In this document: positions 51,471 to 64,000 of the stretch, piece after piece
Position numbering within the stretch: position 1 is the first letter of the stretch
Layout: each line of letters opens with the position of its first letter
Assembly (NCBI GenBank): GCA_020091685.1
Contig: CM034606.1
Span: 14,679,695-14,743,694 of the forward strand
Source of the DNA: Lutjanus erythropterus
Taxonomy: Eukaryota > Chordata > Actinopteri > Lutjaniformes > Lutjanidae
Direction of reading: 5' to 3'
DNA length: 64,000 nucleotides
The notes under the pieces: model-generated
Told to the model about the DNA's origin: nothing
Databases searched by the model: none
What the model saw: the letters and a program-made list of their open reading frames with translations, nothing else
Made by a program: the position numbers and the translations under genes

Positions 51471-53504
51471 TACTTCTTCTGGTAGACCTCTGGGTAATGT
51501 AATTGTGTGCAAGGAATCGCAAAAAGGTTTTCACTTTTGGTGATGTAAAGGCACTCTAATGAATTACTTTTCTCAGTAGGTAATGCTGTAATATAACAAG
51601 TTAGTTTTTAATGGCAGTCATCTTAAAATATAAGAAGTTGCCTTTAGAAGTAACATTTCCCAACATTGGTCGCTAACTTTGTTTGCCATTTGGTGCCGGG
51701 TGGGCAGCTTACAGGAGGTTAATCAGAGCTTTTTTGATGAAAACAGCTGCCTGCTGTGGCTGGAAATTAGGTTCAGCAGTGAGAGTGAAATAAAATCATA
51801 AAGCTGCAGGAAATACACGAAGTGTGATATGCTATATGGGTTTGTCCCTATTGGTGACGCCTTTTCCAGACTCCCTAAAAACCTTGTAGTTTACATTTCA
51901 CCCGGATAGACATGGTTTTGGCAAATTCATCCATGAGCAACTGTTCAGCCCATGGTCTGAGACAGTGTCCCTGCATCCTACAGGAAAACTGCCTGAGCTT
52001 CAAGTCTGGGGGTTAACAACCCACTTCAACCATAGATTGTGTATCAACAAGGGATTCAACCTATTGGATATACCGTTTTTGAATGCTAGGGACTCACATA
52101 TTTCTCATGTAAAGTTGCACAGCTAAAATTGTGCGTCCACTTTTGTTTGTTTGTTTTTTGTTTTTGTTTTTGTTTTTTAGATTGTCTGGTGTGTGGTGCA
52201 TGAGTCCAATCACTGCATAATTTGTGTCCACATATTGTAATCTGCATTCAGACTCTGTGATCAGCACCAGTGCCACCAGGACAAATTCTAGTACATGTAC
52301 TGTGTGGCAAATAAAGTGATTTATTTACATCACTGCTATATTCCCTTGAGGCAGTCACACAGTAATAATGCCACTTAGGGAGCAGTGGACGAAAAAAAGA
52401 GGAGAAATTACTGATGCATAAAATGAACGGTTATCATAAGATTTAGGTGCCCAATGAGATATAACTCCATGGTAGACTCTAATCACAGTCAGTTTCATCT
52501 TTACTGAGAATATATCACAAAGACATAGAGTGCTGGTGCTTTTATGCTTTGTGAATTGTAACACGTTCATTGCAACGGCTTTTTCCACTGAGATTACTGA
52601 TGCATGCTTGACCAAGTAGGAACAATGGGGATATCAATTAGAGCGGGGGCTCACCCACCTGTCTGGAGGCCTGATCAGCCTGTGCCATCTGCAGGCTGAA
52701 GCAGTATCCCACATAGATCTTCCAGTGAGCCAAAGCTTAGGTGAAAATGTTGGGATTCACACCCCATTTGGCCCAATATTAACATAAATCATTTTGGTAT
52801 AAACACTTCTCCTAGCCAGAACTGCAGTGCAGCTCAGCAGTTTATGGTTTCCCACTTCACTACTACCATATGGGTTTTTTCCATTTTACCTTTTAAATCA
52901 TGATTATTGAAGGAAACTTTTTTTTATTTTTTACTCTATGAGATACAAGGCTCCAAAAACCAAAGCCTTCAGTTTTTCCACAAGGTTTATGTTGAGTGTA
53001 TTATCCAGTATAATCCATTTTCACTATTTTCCTGAGTGAAGTACTTATTAATAAGCTCAAGTAGTGCTTAGTTCCACCCAATCTTGTGTCATTTAAGGTA
53101 ACTTAGAATATTCCAGCTCTTTCCCCTCGGCACGTACACACAGCTGTAACTGAAGCTTGAACACCAGTTTAATTGCCCTGAACATTGCAATCAACACACC
53201 ACGAATGCATTTGGCAAAAGTGAAAAGAGATGTTGCTCATCTTTTATTTAGCAAACAGGCATCTCATGCTCACAGCGCACAATATACCGTACCACAGGTC
53301 CCAGTTTACCAAACCTAACATTGTGTATGACCTCCAGGAATGTTACAATAAATAAACAAGTCCAGACCCACAGCGTATATGATGCATCTTCTGTGTAATA
53401 ATCACGCTTAGTACAGGACAAGATATAATGCTCTACACAGCATCATCATATTAAGTGTTAGTGTATCTCTTCTCTTAATTTATAGATTTAATCTCGTCAA
53501 TTCC

Positions 53505-53590
53505 AACTTCAATTTTATTTGTCCCTGGAGGACAATTGGTTATGCAGCAAGGCACAAGTAAAACACATAAAAGGTACAAGTGAGCCTCTT
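53505..53590. repeat. Short interspersed repeat fragment
   Basis: TTTTATTTGTCCCTGGAGGA with CAATTGGTTATGCAGCAAGG and AAAACACATAAAAGG resembles a frequent fish repeat in which GGACAATT is followed by GCAGCAA. Recognition is from memory and no second copy is present. Confidence 0.35.
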
Positions 53591-54551
53591 ATGTTCATGA
53601 GTAGGTGTGCATACGATGATGTTATGTGTGTCTATTAAAACATATTTTGTCCAGTAAGACTCTGACTGCGCCTGTGAGTCTGACATATACTGTAGTCCCA
53701 CATTGTTCTTCTTGTTTTTAAAGATGCAGACATTTTATAATGTTTTTTCAATGCCAGGTACAGGAAAATATATTTTTTCTTTAATTTATCAGAGTGAATC
53801 CATGAATTATTCATATCGAGGAAGGTCTAAATGACAAGATACTCTCTAAAAGCATGTATGCATGTATTGGCTTTCCACGGAACCAAGAATAGCCAAGGAC
53901 AAATCACGTTTTTGCAGCCATTTAGCAGCCTGAGTCAAGGGGGTGACAGCTATGATGATGCAGGAAAAGCTTTGTGATTTTGTCTCCAATCGCAAACCTG
54001 ATTTGTGTTTGGATTGTATGTTTTGTTATAAGGTGTAAGTGGTCATTTTCAGAGATTGCCAGGGAAACTTGTTGTTTGCAAGTAATAAACATCATTTCAG
54101 TGCATCACACATGCCTGTACAGTTGAATATTTAAGAGATATTGAAGACGTTCAGCCTGGTGTCACCAAATGCAATGTATGACACACCAATCATTTTATGT
54201 GGTAAGCATATTTTGTTTTTTTGCGTCATTGCACGGCATTTACTCTATACTGACTATTATAATATTGTGCAGAGACAGCGCGTCAGTCTACATGTGAATG
54301 ACAAAGCGAAAAAGACCTCGGGTGATGTTGTATAGAGCAACCAACCCCATGTATAGAGAGGATCAGTGTAGATGGACAAATCAAGGAAACACAGGACTTT
54401 CAGCCAATGGACTGCTATTTGTGTCCCACATGAAAACAAAAGTCAGTGTTGACTTACTTTATTTTATTTATCATATTTTAATTTACATACGTACATTAAC
54501 ATATGTCAGCTATATCACATATGTAATGGAAGTCAGGTTATGTACATAACT

Positions 54552-54635
54552 TCACTCTTATTTTAACCCAACCCAATCTTTTCCTAAACCTATCCAAGTA
54601 GTTTTAATGTCTAAACCAACCATATTGCAACTCTT
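54552..54635 (-). repeat. TTAGG-type dispersed repeat, family H copy 2
   Basis: On the minus strand AAAACTACTTGGATAGGTTT, GGAAAAGATTGGG and GGGTTAAAATAAG match 41893-41962. Opposite orientation to that copy. Confidence 0.55.
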
Positions 54636-55515
54636 TCACAATGTTAACCATGTACTTTATTTTTACCATGATGATGAAGGTCTGGATGACTATATTGTTT
54701 CCTGCCTGTTCAAAACATGACGTACATAAAATGTACCAGACTGAGCAGCTTTAAATGACATGTGAAGGTTTAAAATGAGTAGACGTGACACGTGAAATGT
54801 CCTTAAAGTCCATCTAAAGGAAAATTTTTCAAGACTTATTTTGTTGTCGAAGCCCAAATTAATGACCATCTTGAGCTCAAGGGACACTTGCCTCTTTTTC
54901 TCAATCCACTGTTTTGTCATTCAAGTTAGATAGCAAAATGCAGTTTGTTTCCTAAAGATCACAGAAGCAATAAATGACAGCTTCAGGGGCACACAGACAT
55001 CCTGTCCCAACCTGTTCCAGGTCCTCAGTTCAGGGAGCAACCTTTAAATAATCTGTTGGAATAATTTGTTAGGAATACTAGTCAAAACTCTAGATAGCAT
55101 TTGTGAGTCACATAAAAGCTTCTTATTTGTTTTCTCCCCCAATTTTCCCTTGAAATAGTGGTTGAAAACAATTTAATTCTCCTTCCCTTAAATGCAAAAA
55201 GTGGTTTGGTCTGTCATGCTACTAAAGGTCACAAGATTAGCATCTAGCCAGTCCCTCATCCCCTCCAGTAAACTTTCACAATAGCTAGTCGGGCTTTAGG
55301 AGATCATGTTGTCCTGGACACAACCAAGACACACTGCAGCCCTGGACAGGACATCAAGTTGCAAGTCTCCAGTAATTCTTTTTGTGTACATGCTGTATGT
55401 AAAATGTTTTACTTGTATATTAATTTATTCACCAGCTGGCATCAATGTAGTTGGCATGAATGAAAATGAGACAGGGTGCTGGGCAGATTTTTTCTGTAGT
55501 TGTATCAGGGACTTT

Positions 55516-55530
55516 AAAAAAAAAAAAAAC
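55516..55530. repeat. Poly(A) homopolymer run
   Basis: About fourteen A residues; simple sequence without an identifiable retroposon upstream. Confidence 0.6.
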
Positions 55531-55689
55531 TGTCTTTGTTATGGTCCCACTTTGATAGGATTATTTTTTTCTGATCCTCTGTAAGAACAAAGTGTTTCAC
55601 AGTTTATTAATCTGATTTTATTTCATTTGTGCATAAGGGAATACGATTGAGATAATGAATTTATTACAAAGTTGTTATTGGTTCTGTGT

Positions 55690-55760
55690 GTTATTTTTTG
55701 CCTTTATTTGGTAGCAGCAGTAGAGATATAGACAAGAAACATAGGAAGAGAGCCGTGTGC
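55690..55760 (-). mobile_element. Probable SINE tail fragment
   Basis: TTTGCCTTTATTTGGTAGCA followed by AGAGATATAGACAAGAAACA resembles the 3' tail of the SINE at 39845-40012 (GACTTTATTTTGACAG, GTAGAGACAGAGAGG) in the same orientation. No A or B box remains. Confidence 0.35.
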
Positions 55761-56619
55761 TGCATTTAAAGTGTACTAGGTCAGACCTCATAAGACTCTC
55801 TTGTTAAGACAGTCACCACAGCACATGTCTGAAAAATGTCTAACATAAACTGTATAAAACACGGACACAGTCTCCGTGACAAGAATGATTGTGCAGCTCA
55901 CGATGTAGCGACTCCAGCTGTCACCATCTAAACTTCACCTCACTCCCAGCTAATCCAAACAGATGAGTTATGTGAAAATTCACTCTCCGTCTCTGTTTTT
56001 TGTGCAAGGCTGTCAACATGTTTACTTCTGCTGTGAAGTCGGACATTTCAATATGGGGATTGTTGCTTTTGGAGCCAGCCTCAAGTGGCCATTTCAGGAA
56101 CTGCAGTTTTGGCACTTCCAGCGTTGGCCTCATTTTTCAGCCCCTGATGTCGCCACTTGGGGCTTGAGCGATTATTTATGTATGTTAGCCAGTGAAAGAC
56201 ACCTGTCTGAATTGTTTCACACACTTCTGCCCAAATGCTTTGAAATGCTCCACTAACCTGCAACCATGAAGAAGGTGAATTACACTGTGAAAATTGTCAG
56301 ATAGCAGCCATAAAGCAAAGCCACTACTACCACTATGAGGTAGAAATCAAACTATACATCATCATAATTTCATGAATCCAAGTGAATTGATTTATTGTTA
56401 TAAACTGAAATTACTTCAAAGCTCCGCTGTAAAACACATTTAGAGAAGATATTAGCTTTCTCTAATGTGGGTCAGTGTTATCAATAATAGCCAAGATGCC
56501 TGGAGTCAAAATTATAGCCTTGAAACACCCCCACTGAAACACAAAAGTTGTTAAATTCTCCATGCTTTTCAATCTTGTGGGTCAAACATAGTTATTGTAC
56601 AACATAATAATGGCTCATT

Positions 56620-57070
56620 CCACACATCATAGGCATATTTCCTCGTATCCTCCTTTGGCCCAGCACCTGGCCCTCCATAACTCCGTGCATCCGCCTATCC
56701 TGCTCCAATAAACAAAAGAGTTCAATGCATTCAGCTCTGCAAAAACACTTTTCTCTACCCTGAGAAAATCAAATCCTGCAGCTAATTTATTCATATCTTC
56801 CTATTTCTCTGTGGCCTGGCATGGAAAACACAGGAGAAGAGAGGACAGAAAAGCATTTTTTTTTCCCCCTTTTGAAGGTCTTCCATTAAAAATGAATGGT
56901 CCTCTGATTCGGTGAAAAGAAGGCTGGGATTGGGATCGTCTCCCAGACGGAGACGGGCAGAGCGAGGCCTCAACGGGTCCAAGTTAAATATCTACTCCAC
57001 TCCTTTTCTTTCTATTTTAGGCGTTTCTGGAAAAGAGCATACGCGCTCGGCAAGCCCTGGCTGGTTAAAG
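56620..57070. promoter_or_regulatory. Candidate conserved non-coding element
   Basis: A repeat-free stretch with several CpGs (ATCGTCTCCCAGACGGAGAC, GCATACGCGCTCGGC) in otherwise CpG-poor DNA, and TCCAATAAACAAAAGAG and CTAATTTATTCATATC. It is the least typical of the desert by composition. No frame with protein character. It could be a distal regulatory element or an unrecognised exon; transcript data are lacking. Confidence 0.25.
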
Positions 57071-57859
57071 GTTTAAAAAATGTAGTTGCTTAGTGACGAC
57101 TCTGGCTGAGATGTAACAGAGAAGACTACAGCTGCTTGCTTTATGCCTCTTCTAACTTCTAATGGTAAAAATGTGCCAGCAGCCAAGTCAACTTAATGCC
57201 GGTCAGATTAAAATCTCCAACAGTTGTTCATTTCTGTATTGTCAGTGACAAGCCAGTAGATCAGAGACTGAGAATTGTCACAACATTGTGCTATGATGAA
57301 TTGTGCTTTGTTCTAAGAGACAAATAAAACAGTTTTTACTCCTCCCAAACAGAGTTTTATCTCGGGTGCAGGGGAGAAAATGCTGAATACACTCAAAAGA
57401 ATAATCACACAGTAAAACCTCACTCTAAGCTTTATTTGTTCAATGTTTCAACTTGGCAGTGAAACTTTGGTGATGTGTCACCTGCAGAGGATCAACGCTG
57501 GGTTGAAATAGTGCAATATTAAAGTTTTTTCGAGGAGCAGGAAATTAACAGCTAACTTGCTTGAAGGAGATTTTAATCAGAAAGTTTCTTTTTCTTCTGC
57601 TGGTTGGCCTTTGGTGGTTGCAGCATGAACAAAGACCCAAGTTAGTTTGAAACATAGCACAAATAAAGGGCAGTGGGTGAAAGATTCAGTGTGCAATTAT
57701 TTTCTTCAACAAGTCCTCCAAATTAAAGAGCAAAATATGTCTTTGTGACTACCCTTTCCCCTATTGGCAGGATGACATTTTATGTGCCCTCGAAAATGAA
57801 TACAAATCACAGTTGAAATATAAATCTGTTAAATGACAATACAACAATATGGTTTAGCC

Positions 57860-57995
57860 AAAAAAAAAAAAAAAAAAAGTAAATAGTTAAGTTTAGGGAA
57901 ACATCACGGTTTGGGTTAAAAATGAGTATTTAGTTAAGGTAAGAGAAATGTTGTGGTTTGGTTAAAATCACAGCTTTGTTAAGGTTAAGGGGCTC
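57860..57995. repeat. A run plus family H-like tandem units
   Basis: Eighteen A residues are followed by GTTTAGGGAAACATCACGG, TTTGGGTTAAAAATGAGTAT, then TTAAGGTAAGAGAAATGTTG with TGGTTTGGTTAAAATCAC: two diverged units of about 48 bases. Related to 41893-41962 and 54552-54635. Confidence 0.5.
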
Positions 57996-58074
57996 CATTG
58001 AAAGTGCTTGTCTCATAGTCCATTAGCTTCAGGGACACCTTTCCAATGTTTGTGTAACGTTCCAGATTCAATAA

Positions 58075-58210
58075 TATTCACACCCACTTCACGTCATGAC
58101 TGGCCATTTTTTACATAAGTAAGCGTGTCAGTTGTCATCAGAACAACTGTGTGCAACATTAGGAGAAACTGTCTGAAAGTGTGCACCATTATATCTATAT
58201 TTAAACACAA
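58075..58210. repeat. Dispersed repeat, family G copy 2
   Basis: Shares AGGAGAAACTGTCTGAAAGT, GTGCACCATTATAT and TTTAAAC with 33790-33885 in the same orientation. Unidentified family, limits approximate. Confidence 0.45.
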
Positions 58211-61200
58211 TATGGTTGTTTGGAAAAACTCCAAACACTTTTGATTTCAGATGGTCAGACAACACATCATACAAAGCAGGTCTGATCTTCTAGCCATTGT
58301 GGTTTCAATAATAACCAGTTGGTTAAGGTTTGAGAATGATTGTGGTCGTACTTTAAGACCATGAGACATCAACACTGACAGAAACAAACAATGGATCTTG
58401 TGTTTCTGTGCGAGTTTAACGAGGCAGTCGTGAGTGAGCACGGGCCGACAGACATCGGTTGTGTGTACCTGTGCACAGATACCTGAAAGTACAAACAGCG
58501 ACAGAGGAGAGAAACTAAATTTTAAAACTGTTAGAAGCTAAAGGTAAAGAGACTTTTAAAAACTCTCTCTGCTCTCCCGCTCACATGTGAGATCAGTATC
58601 ACAACACTTGCTTGTTTGAGGGGGAGGAAAGGAGGCTCGCCACCAGCTGGCGGCGGTCTTGGAGGCAAGTCGGGTTCGCTTTGGACCCACTGCAAAGTAG
58701 GTTCATTTTCGGGCACAGCTCGGCATAATAAAATTAGTAGTAATAGTAGTAATGGACCAATTTTGCTTACCCTAACTTTAAACCAGTTCTGATGATACTA
58801 GCTTACCTGATGAAGCAGATTGGAGCATTTAAATTTTAATAAATAATGCCTTAAACATTTTTTGTTTCTTTTTTTTATCTTAATTGATGATTATTTAGCA
58901 ATGAACATTTAATGTCATCTTTGTTTTTTTAGTGCGACCAGTCTCAGCATGGTCAACTCCAGCACATGCATTCAAATGTATGGTTTCTATGATGCAGAGT
59001 AAAACAAAAAAACACTGTACAGGCATCCCTCCATTATTCTCCCCTGAAACAGCCTCTGTTATTGTGAATGCATATAGTTCTCTATATACCATGAACATGT
59101 AGATGCACACACATCATACACAGATACACATACTGTATAATGGCAATGACATGCCGCTACAGAATATTTGTAGCTGTGAATAATTCATATATTTTGAAGA
59201 TTTAATGATATGTGCAACATAGCAGATAGAGTATTCCTGGTCAGTCAAGGTCCCAATCCCTGCCTGCATCAGGACTGCAGCAGAATGCCTAAAAAGACTG
59301 GCAGGCTGAGGATATCACTGTTTTGATGAGTGTGTGTGCTTGTGTGTGTGAGTTTTTGAGCTAGGGAGTGGTCCTAAGATCACAGGGTGAAGGCTGCAAG
59401 CAAAACGCATCTTTAATTCCAGAGTTGTTTATCTTTCCTCCTGTTAGAAGTGCAAAAGTCTGTATAACGTAGAAAAACCTCTGCAATAATTACACTCAAT
59501 TTCACTTGATGCACAAAGGAAATAGGTCTCTGTAAATCCTGAAAACAATCTTTAACACCCTCAGAGAAGAGTGTTTACATCAAAGTGGCATCAATAATTC
59601 CTTGCTGAGACTAATTTCCTACAGGTTAAACTTGTGTTTGTCCCTGACAAGCTTAGGAAAGACAGCACAAGGGTAAATTGTGCAGAGAAGTATAAAACAT
59701 GCCCAAGAATTTGAGATACTGGGTCATTTTCTTCATCTATTTATTTACAGCTCTCATCCAGAGAAACTAACACACTTTGCAATTGCAGAATATGCTTTAA
59801 ATGCTTGTTCATGGTCTATACAGGCAGTAGAAAGTAGGGAATGCAAGAGCTGAAGCCACTGTGCCAACAGCTGGATTTACACTGCATTTGCATGAGCCTT
59901 TTGCACACTACATTAGGCAGAAAGTGGAGATAGACCTAATAATGTAAGACCCTTCTTTTACTGCAGTGATGAGCTAATTTCAGCCATTACCCTTGAGAAA
60001 TCTTCTTTGTTACCTTTAGGGAGAGTTTGCTGAGCAGGCATGCTCTTTTTTACTAACGTCCTGCCATAGGATTCAAATAACCAGTGACAGCTCAGTGGCA
60101 TAGTTTACTTACATAGAAGAGGACTGAACGTTTTCCTGTGATTTTAAAACTACTTCTGCTTTCTCATTACCTCACAACTCTTTTTAAAACTCTTTTATTT
60201 CTTGTCTTAAATGACATTTGATTTTAAATACAGAACTGCAATTATTTTTTTGTTTGTTTTTTGTTGTTTTATCTCAGCCACTGAATTCAGAGAACGAGAA
60301 TTCTTTATTAGTCTGTTTCTTGTCTAATCCTCAAATTTATAGGGGTGCAATAAATAGCTATTTAAATTGCAAAAAGAAGTTGTTTTTGTTGACTTGCCTA
60401 TTTTACACTCTTGGTTCACATCTACTCTACAAAAATAATTTGCCACATGGTAAGATGGCAATTATGCATGAGAAGTAAGTGAAAGAAACTGCTGCGGCTG
60501 AAAAGTAAATCCGGTTATTACCATAATATCAGCATTTCAAGGTTGGCCATGTAGCTACAACATGGTAGTAAACAACAACACACAAGTGCACACTAAAGCA
60601 CACACACTAACCAACAAGTTCCTGGGTCCCTGCAGGCGTTTGTGAAATGGGAGATAGTTCTGGCAAGAATTTACAATGAACACCATAAACTCATTCCCTG
60701 GTATTGAGCCCTGGCACAGAGGCTTTTCACATAGGTAAGAACAGATAGATGCTTATTTGTCTGAAATTCATGCGTTGAAGGTAAAGCTCCCGAAAGCAGT
60801 TTTTAACTGGTTATGAAACAGTTTGAATTTAACACTGATGCATCTATGACCTACATAAGTTAACAAGACCAGGCAAAGTTAAAGTGAGGAGTAAGCTAGC
60901 CAGTTAAAATGAAGCAGGAGGAGATTTTTATTTAGAAAATGTTATTTTTAGTGTTACATTTTAGGGTTATTATGTTGAAAATACTATTGCTTTGTCCCTG
61001 TAGTAGCTTTAATTTATTCCAAAAATCTGAAAATATGATTGACAGCTGCCGTGTACACATGCCCCAGGACAAAACTTGGGCACAAAGCAACCTAGAAGTG
61101 AACCTTATTATTATTCATCACAGAAGTAGATAAGTAGTCATGTGGTAGCAACATAACACCTGAGTGACAGCATTATTCACCAGTTCTCAGTGTGGATCTG

Positions 61201-62089
61201 TTTTAGCTGTGTTTCTTTTCACTTTTTCTGCAGATGATGCAGATTTATGTTTTTACCGGTCACAGCTGTTCTCTCTTCATCAGGCGGACAGTCAACATGG
61301 AAATGAAGCTGATGAGAATGGAACCAAAATTACTGTTTGATTAATGGAATCAGTTCTTTTAACAGACTTTGCTCATCATGAAATCGAAAGATTAAACTAA
61401 TCTTAACCGTTGATTGAATGTAATGGAGACTAATAAGATCCAGAGATGTTTCACTGTGTGTAATCTTGAGTTAATGTTTAATAATTGTATCATTACATGC
61501 CATCTGTTATTGCTAATGGAAATCATGAGGGATTTTTTTAAAAAAAATCTTTAGTTGAAATCATTCACACTATAACTAACTACCTTGTAATTCCCCAAAA
61601 GCCTGCACTTATGGCTCCTTTCAGACAGGATTAGCTTAGCAGGTAGAGGAAGAGTGATGTAATCATTACCAGAGCGTGTCTGCAATTTCAGTCCCATCTC
61701 AATCTGCCGTGGCAGTCATTTTTATGGACTGCTCAGCTCATGCCCGCACCAGTTAAATTTTTGTCCCCTTTTACCCTCTTTATGATGTCCAGTGAAAATA
61801 ACCTGAGGAAATGTGAGTCCAGCTCAAACTGACATCTCTGAGATTGTTGCCAAATATTGGGTCATTTCCTTTGGGGAAGCACTCCTTCTGTATGGTAGTG
61901 AGCCATCTGCTCAAATTGCATTTGGCAGCAGGGTTCAGCTCAAAGAGTGAGCTGACCCAAAGTCTCCACTCCAGTCTGGCTGTGACTTTTTCTCTGCTTG
62001 TCATCCTCTGCAAATTGGACATTTGATATCCAGGGTTAGCAGCTATTGTCCTGCAAACTCCAAGCAGGGTTTAAGTCTTACAAAACTAC

Positions 62090-62760
62090 AATTTTTAAAG
62101 CTGCATATGTGCATATGACTCCATTTGATTAATCGCATAAAAGTTAAACACAATTTTTTAGGCTCATTATTTTTTCAATTTGTGCTTTTCATGGACCCAT
62201 TTCTCCATGTTACACAATTAGAAGCCGACTCTCAGAAGAAATACAATTACTTTAGGGATTTTAATGACTCTAGACAGCAATTTGATCAAGATAAATTCAC
62301 AGCACTTTTGAGAGGTTTTAAGCTATTTAATCTCACAATGCCTGCTGCACAATATAGGGAATGTTGAGTAAACAGATATGCTTGTTATCAAAAATACCAT
62401 TACTTGCCATCTTCTTGCTTTAATTTGAGCCGTCATCGGCAGACCCTGGAGAGGCCTAACAAATGGCTGTGAACAGCTTAATGCCTGTCATATTGAGACC
62501 CAAAGATGTAATTATTCCACTTACATAGCATACTGCTGTTGTCATAATTAAAGTCATAATAGACAATGACTGCTGGATAGGCCTTCCTGTCACGCATTGA
62601 CATCAGATAAATACAGTGAGAGACGGGGCTGAAGAGGCTGGTGTTGTTTATCTTCTGGTAGGCATGTGTCAGCGGCAATACAATTACAATCATTCTCTTT
62701 ATTTCAGCCAGTATTAAAGAGTTCACATTGATCACTTTCATCAGAAGTGTAAAAAGCGAG
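62090..62760. promoter_or_regulatory. Candidate conserved non-coding block
   Basis: About 670 bases without repeat signature and dense in TAAT/ATTA cores (TTTGATTAATCGCATAAAAG, GATGTAATTATTCC, TCATAATTAAAGTCATAATA, CAATACAATTACAATC). Frames of 80 and 87 codons cross it, but neither resembles a protein. Composition fits a distal enhancer. Conservation was not tested. Confidence 0.3.
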
Positions 62761-64000
62761 CATATTTATTATGCAGGATAATATTGACACATCAGAGGTA
62801 TCAGGGAATAAAGGCTTTAAGATAAATATTGTGTCAAAATGAACATTTGTCCCAGTATAACGAATCGATAAGATGATGCTTTAATTACGTGTACGTAATG
62901 TGTCTTTATCTGTGGTGTGTAGGTTTTTTGGAAGTGTCTGAAACAGATAGCAAAGCATCAGTCATTCCAGGGGAAGTCAAATCACATTCCTTCAACACTA
63001 CAAAATTAATTGCTCACAGTAAGAGCCGTCCTTTGGCTCAGATCCCGGGTGGGATAGAGGGGGATGTGTCCACCCCAACCTCTAAAAACCAAGTTGTCCC
63101 TCCCAGTATATTATTTTGAAATAAATTATGTACAACTGAAAGTATATATTTAACACTTTTGAAATAATTGGAGCTAGTGGCAACATTTTGTTTAGGACAG
63201 GAAGAAACTGTGGTCTTGCAAAGCCGACATGAAAAAAACCCTCTGGAAAGAAATCATATAAGGACTGGTCTTATTTGTTCACTGGACCTTGAGGTACTCA
63301 TATGTCCTTGTGTTATTATGGTATGTATTTAATATTAATGTCTATTAAGGGGTGTGCAGCTCTATGAGACCCCCGTCCTCTCCTACAGTATGTGTTCTGA
63401 CTTATAAGGTGGTCATTATCATGTGGTGCCATATCAGTTAATGTATTTTTCGATTAGAAAAAAAATCATTATTTGTGCAACATAATTTACATAATTGGTA
63501 AAATAGCAGTTTTCATCCAATTTTATTCATGTAATCTAGTCTATAACCTTGGTAGGTTAATGTTAACGTTTTCACACCTGACAGAATAGTCCTGACGGTC
63601 CAAATGTTACTGAGCCAAATGTATTCAGAAAATATCCATCCAATTATACAATAATCTTTTGGACCAGGATTTATGCAGGTTCACCTTTAAATCATGACAA
63701 AGTCAACATAACAATAATGTGAGTGTCTGCCTGTTGAATGTTGGAGCTAGATTCAGATTTTTTTTTTAAATAAAAATAAAATAATTGTGTGCTTTTTTTG
63801 TAATTGTTGAATGGTATTGCAGCAAAGCAAGTAATACAGCAAGCCACACGGTCTTTTGATGCTAAAAAATTAAATGCAAATGGAAGACTACTGGGTCAGG
63901 GCACAAACGACGAGGACAGGACACAGAAGCCACGTATTATCACTCAAGACAAGAGAAAACATGATCAGATCAGAGTCCAATCCACACTGAGCTCCACAGG

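Larger units (their letters stand above)
31061..64000. other. Gene desert upstream of hs3st1
   Basis: In 33 kb I found no frame that looks like a protein, no exon with plausible splice signals and recognisable content, and no structural RNA gene. The DNA is AT-rich with many non-autonomous transposon remnants, listed separately. Stretches not listed (for example 37320-39200, 42100-43850, 44190-45480, 48600-51150, 52000-54540, 58220-62090, 62800-64000) hold nothing I can name. At 63055-63112 and at 51010-51110 there are GGGACRAC/GGGGATGTGTCC-like phrases that may be repeat debris. Confidence 0.5.

Overview
The window looks like ordinary nuclear DNA from a teleost fish, most likely a spiny-rayed (percomorph) species. 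The reasons are one vertebrate-type single-coding-exon gene, AT-rich non-coding DNA with very few CpGs outside one island, and many short interspersed repeats that I recognise by eye as common fish families (tRNA-derived SINEs, TTAA-flanked MITEs, foldback elements, a LINE 3' tail). Species and repeat-family assignments come from memory of such sequences, not from a database search.

Only one protein-coding gene can be supported: an intact heparan sulfate 3-O-sulfotransferase 1 (hs3st1 or a close fish paralogue) on the minus strand, coding at 1669-2610. Its 3' UTR runs down to possible poly(A) signals at 1441-1446 or 1300-1305. A splice acceptor lies upstream of the ATG (exon start 2798, or alternatively 2633). 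The only CpG-dense stretch of the window, about 30640-31030, ends in a good donor at 30643 and has a TATA box at 31051-31056. I read it as the first, non-coding exon and promoter. This gives a two-exon gene with an intron of about 28 kb. The predicted 5' UTR carries several small upstream ORFs.

Layout: 1-1280, DNA beyond the gene's 3' end with no feature beyond microsatellite; 1281-2798, terminal exon; 2799-30643, the long intron, which alternates old transposon remnants (about 4.35, 6.0-6.8, 9.0-9.5, 10.4, 15.7, 17.9-18.6, 20.1-20.9, 22.3-23.0, 26.7 and 27.1-27.9 kb) with repeat-poor, ATTA-rich stretches that look like conserved regulatory DNA (about 7.4, 17.4-19.7 and 24.3-26.3 kb); 30644-31060, promoter and exon 1; 31061-64000, a 33-kb gene desert upstream of the promoter with more repeats (31.5, 32.1, 34.3, 36-37.3, 39.2-40.0, 41.0-42.1, 43.9-44.2, 46.5, 47.9-48.6, 54.6 and 57.9-58.2 kb) and further candidate regulatory stretches (45.5, 56.6 and 62 kb).

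The enzyme, acting in the Golgi, would use PAPS to add 3-O-sulfate to heparan sulfate glucosamine. Nothing else in the window encodes a partner, so there is no multi-gene system to describe. I found no rRNA, no functional tRNA, no CRISPR array and no intact transposase or reverse transcriptase. The most informative observations are the gene architecture with its upstream ORFs and the structure of the nested, paired and foldback mobile elements.
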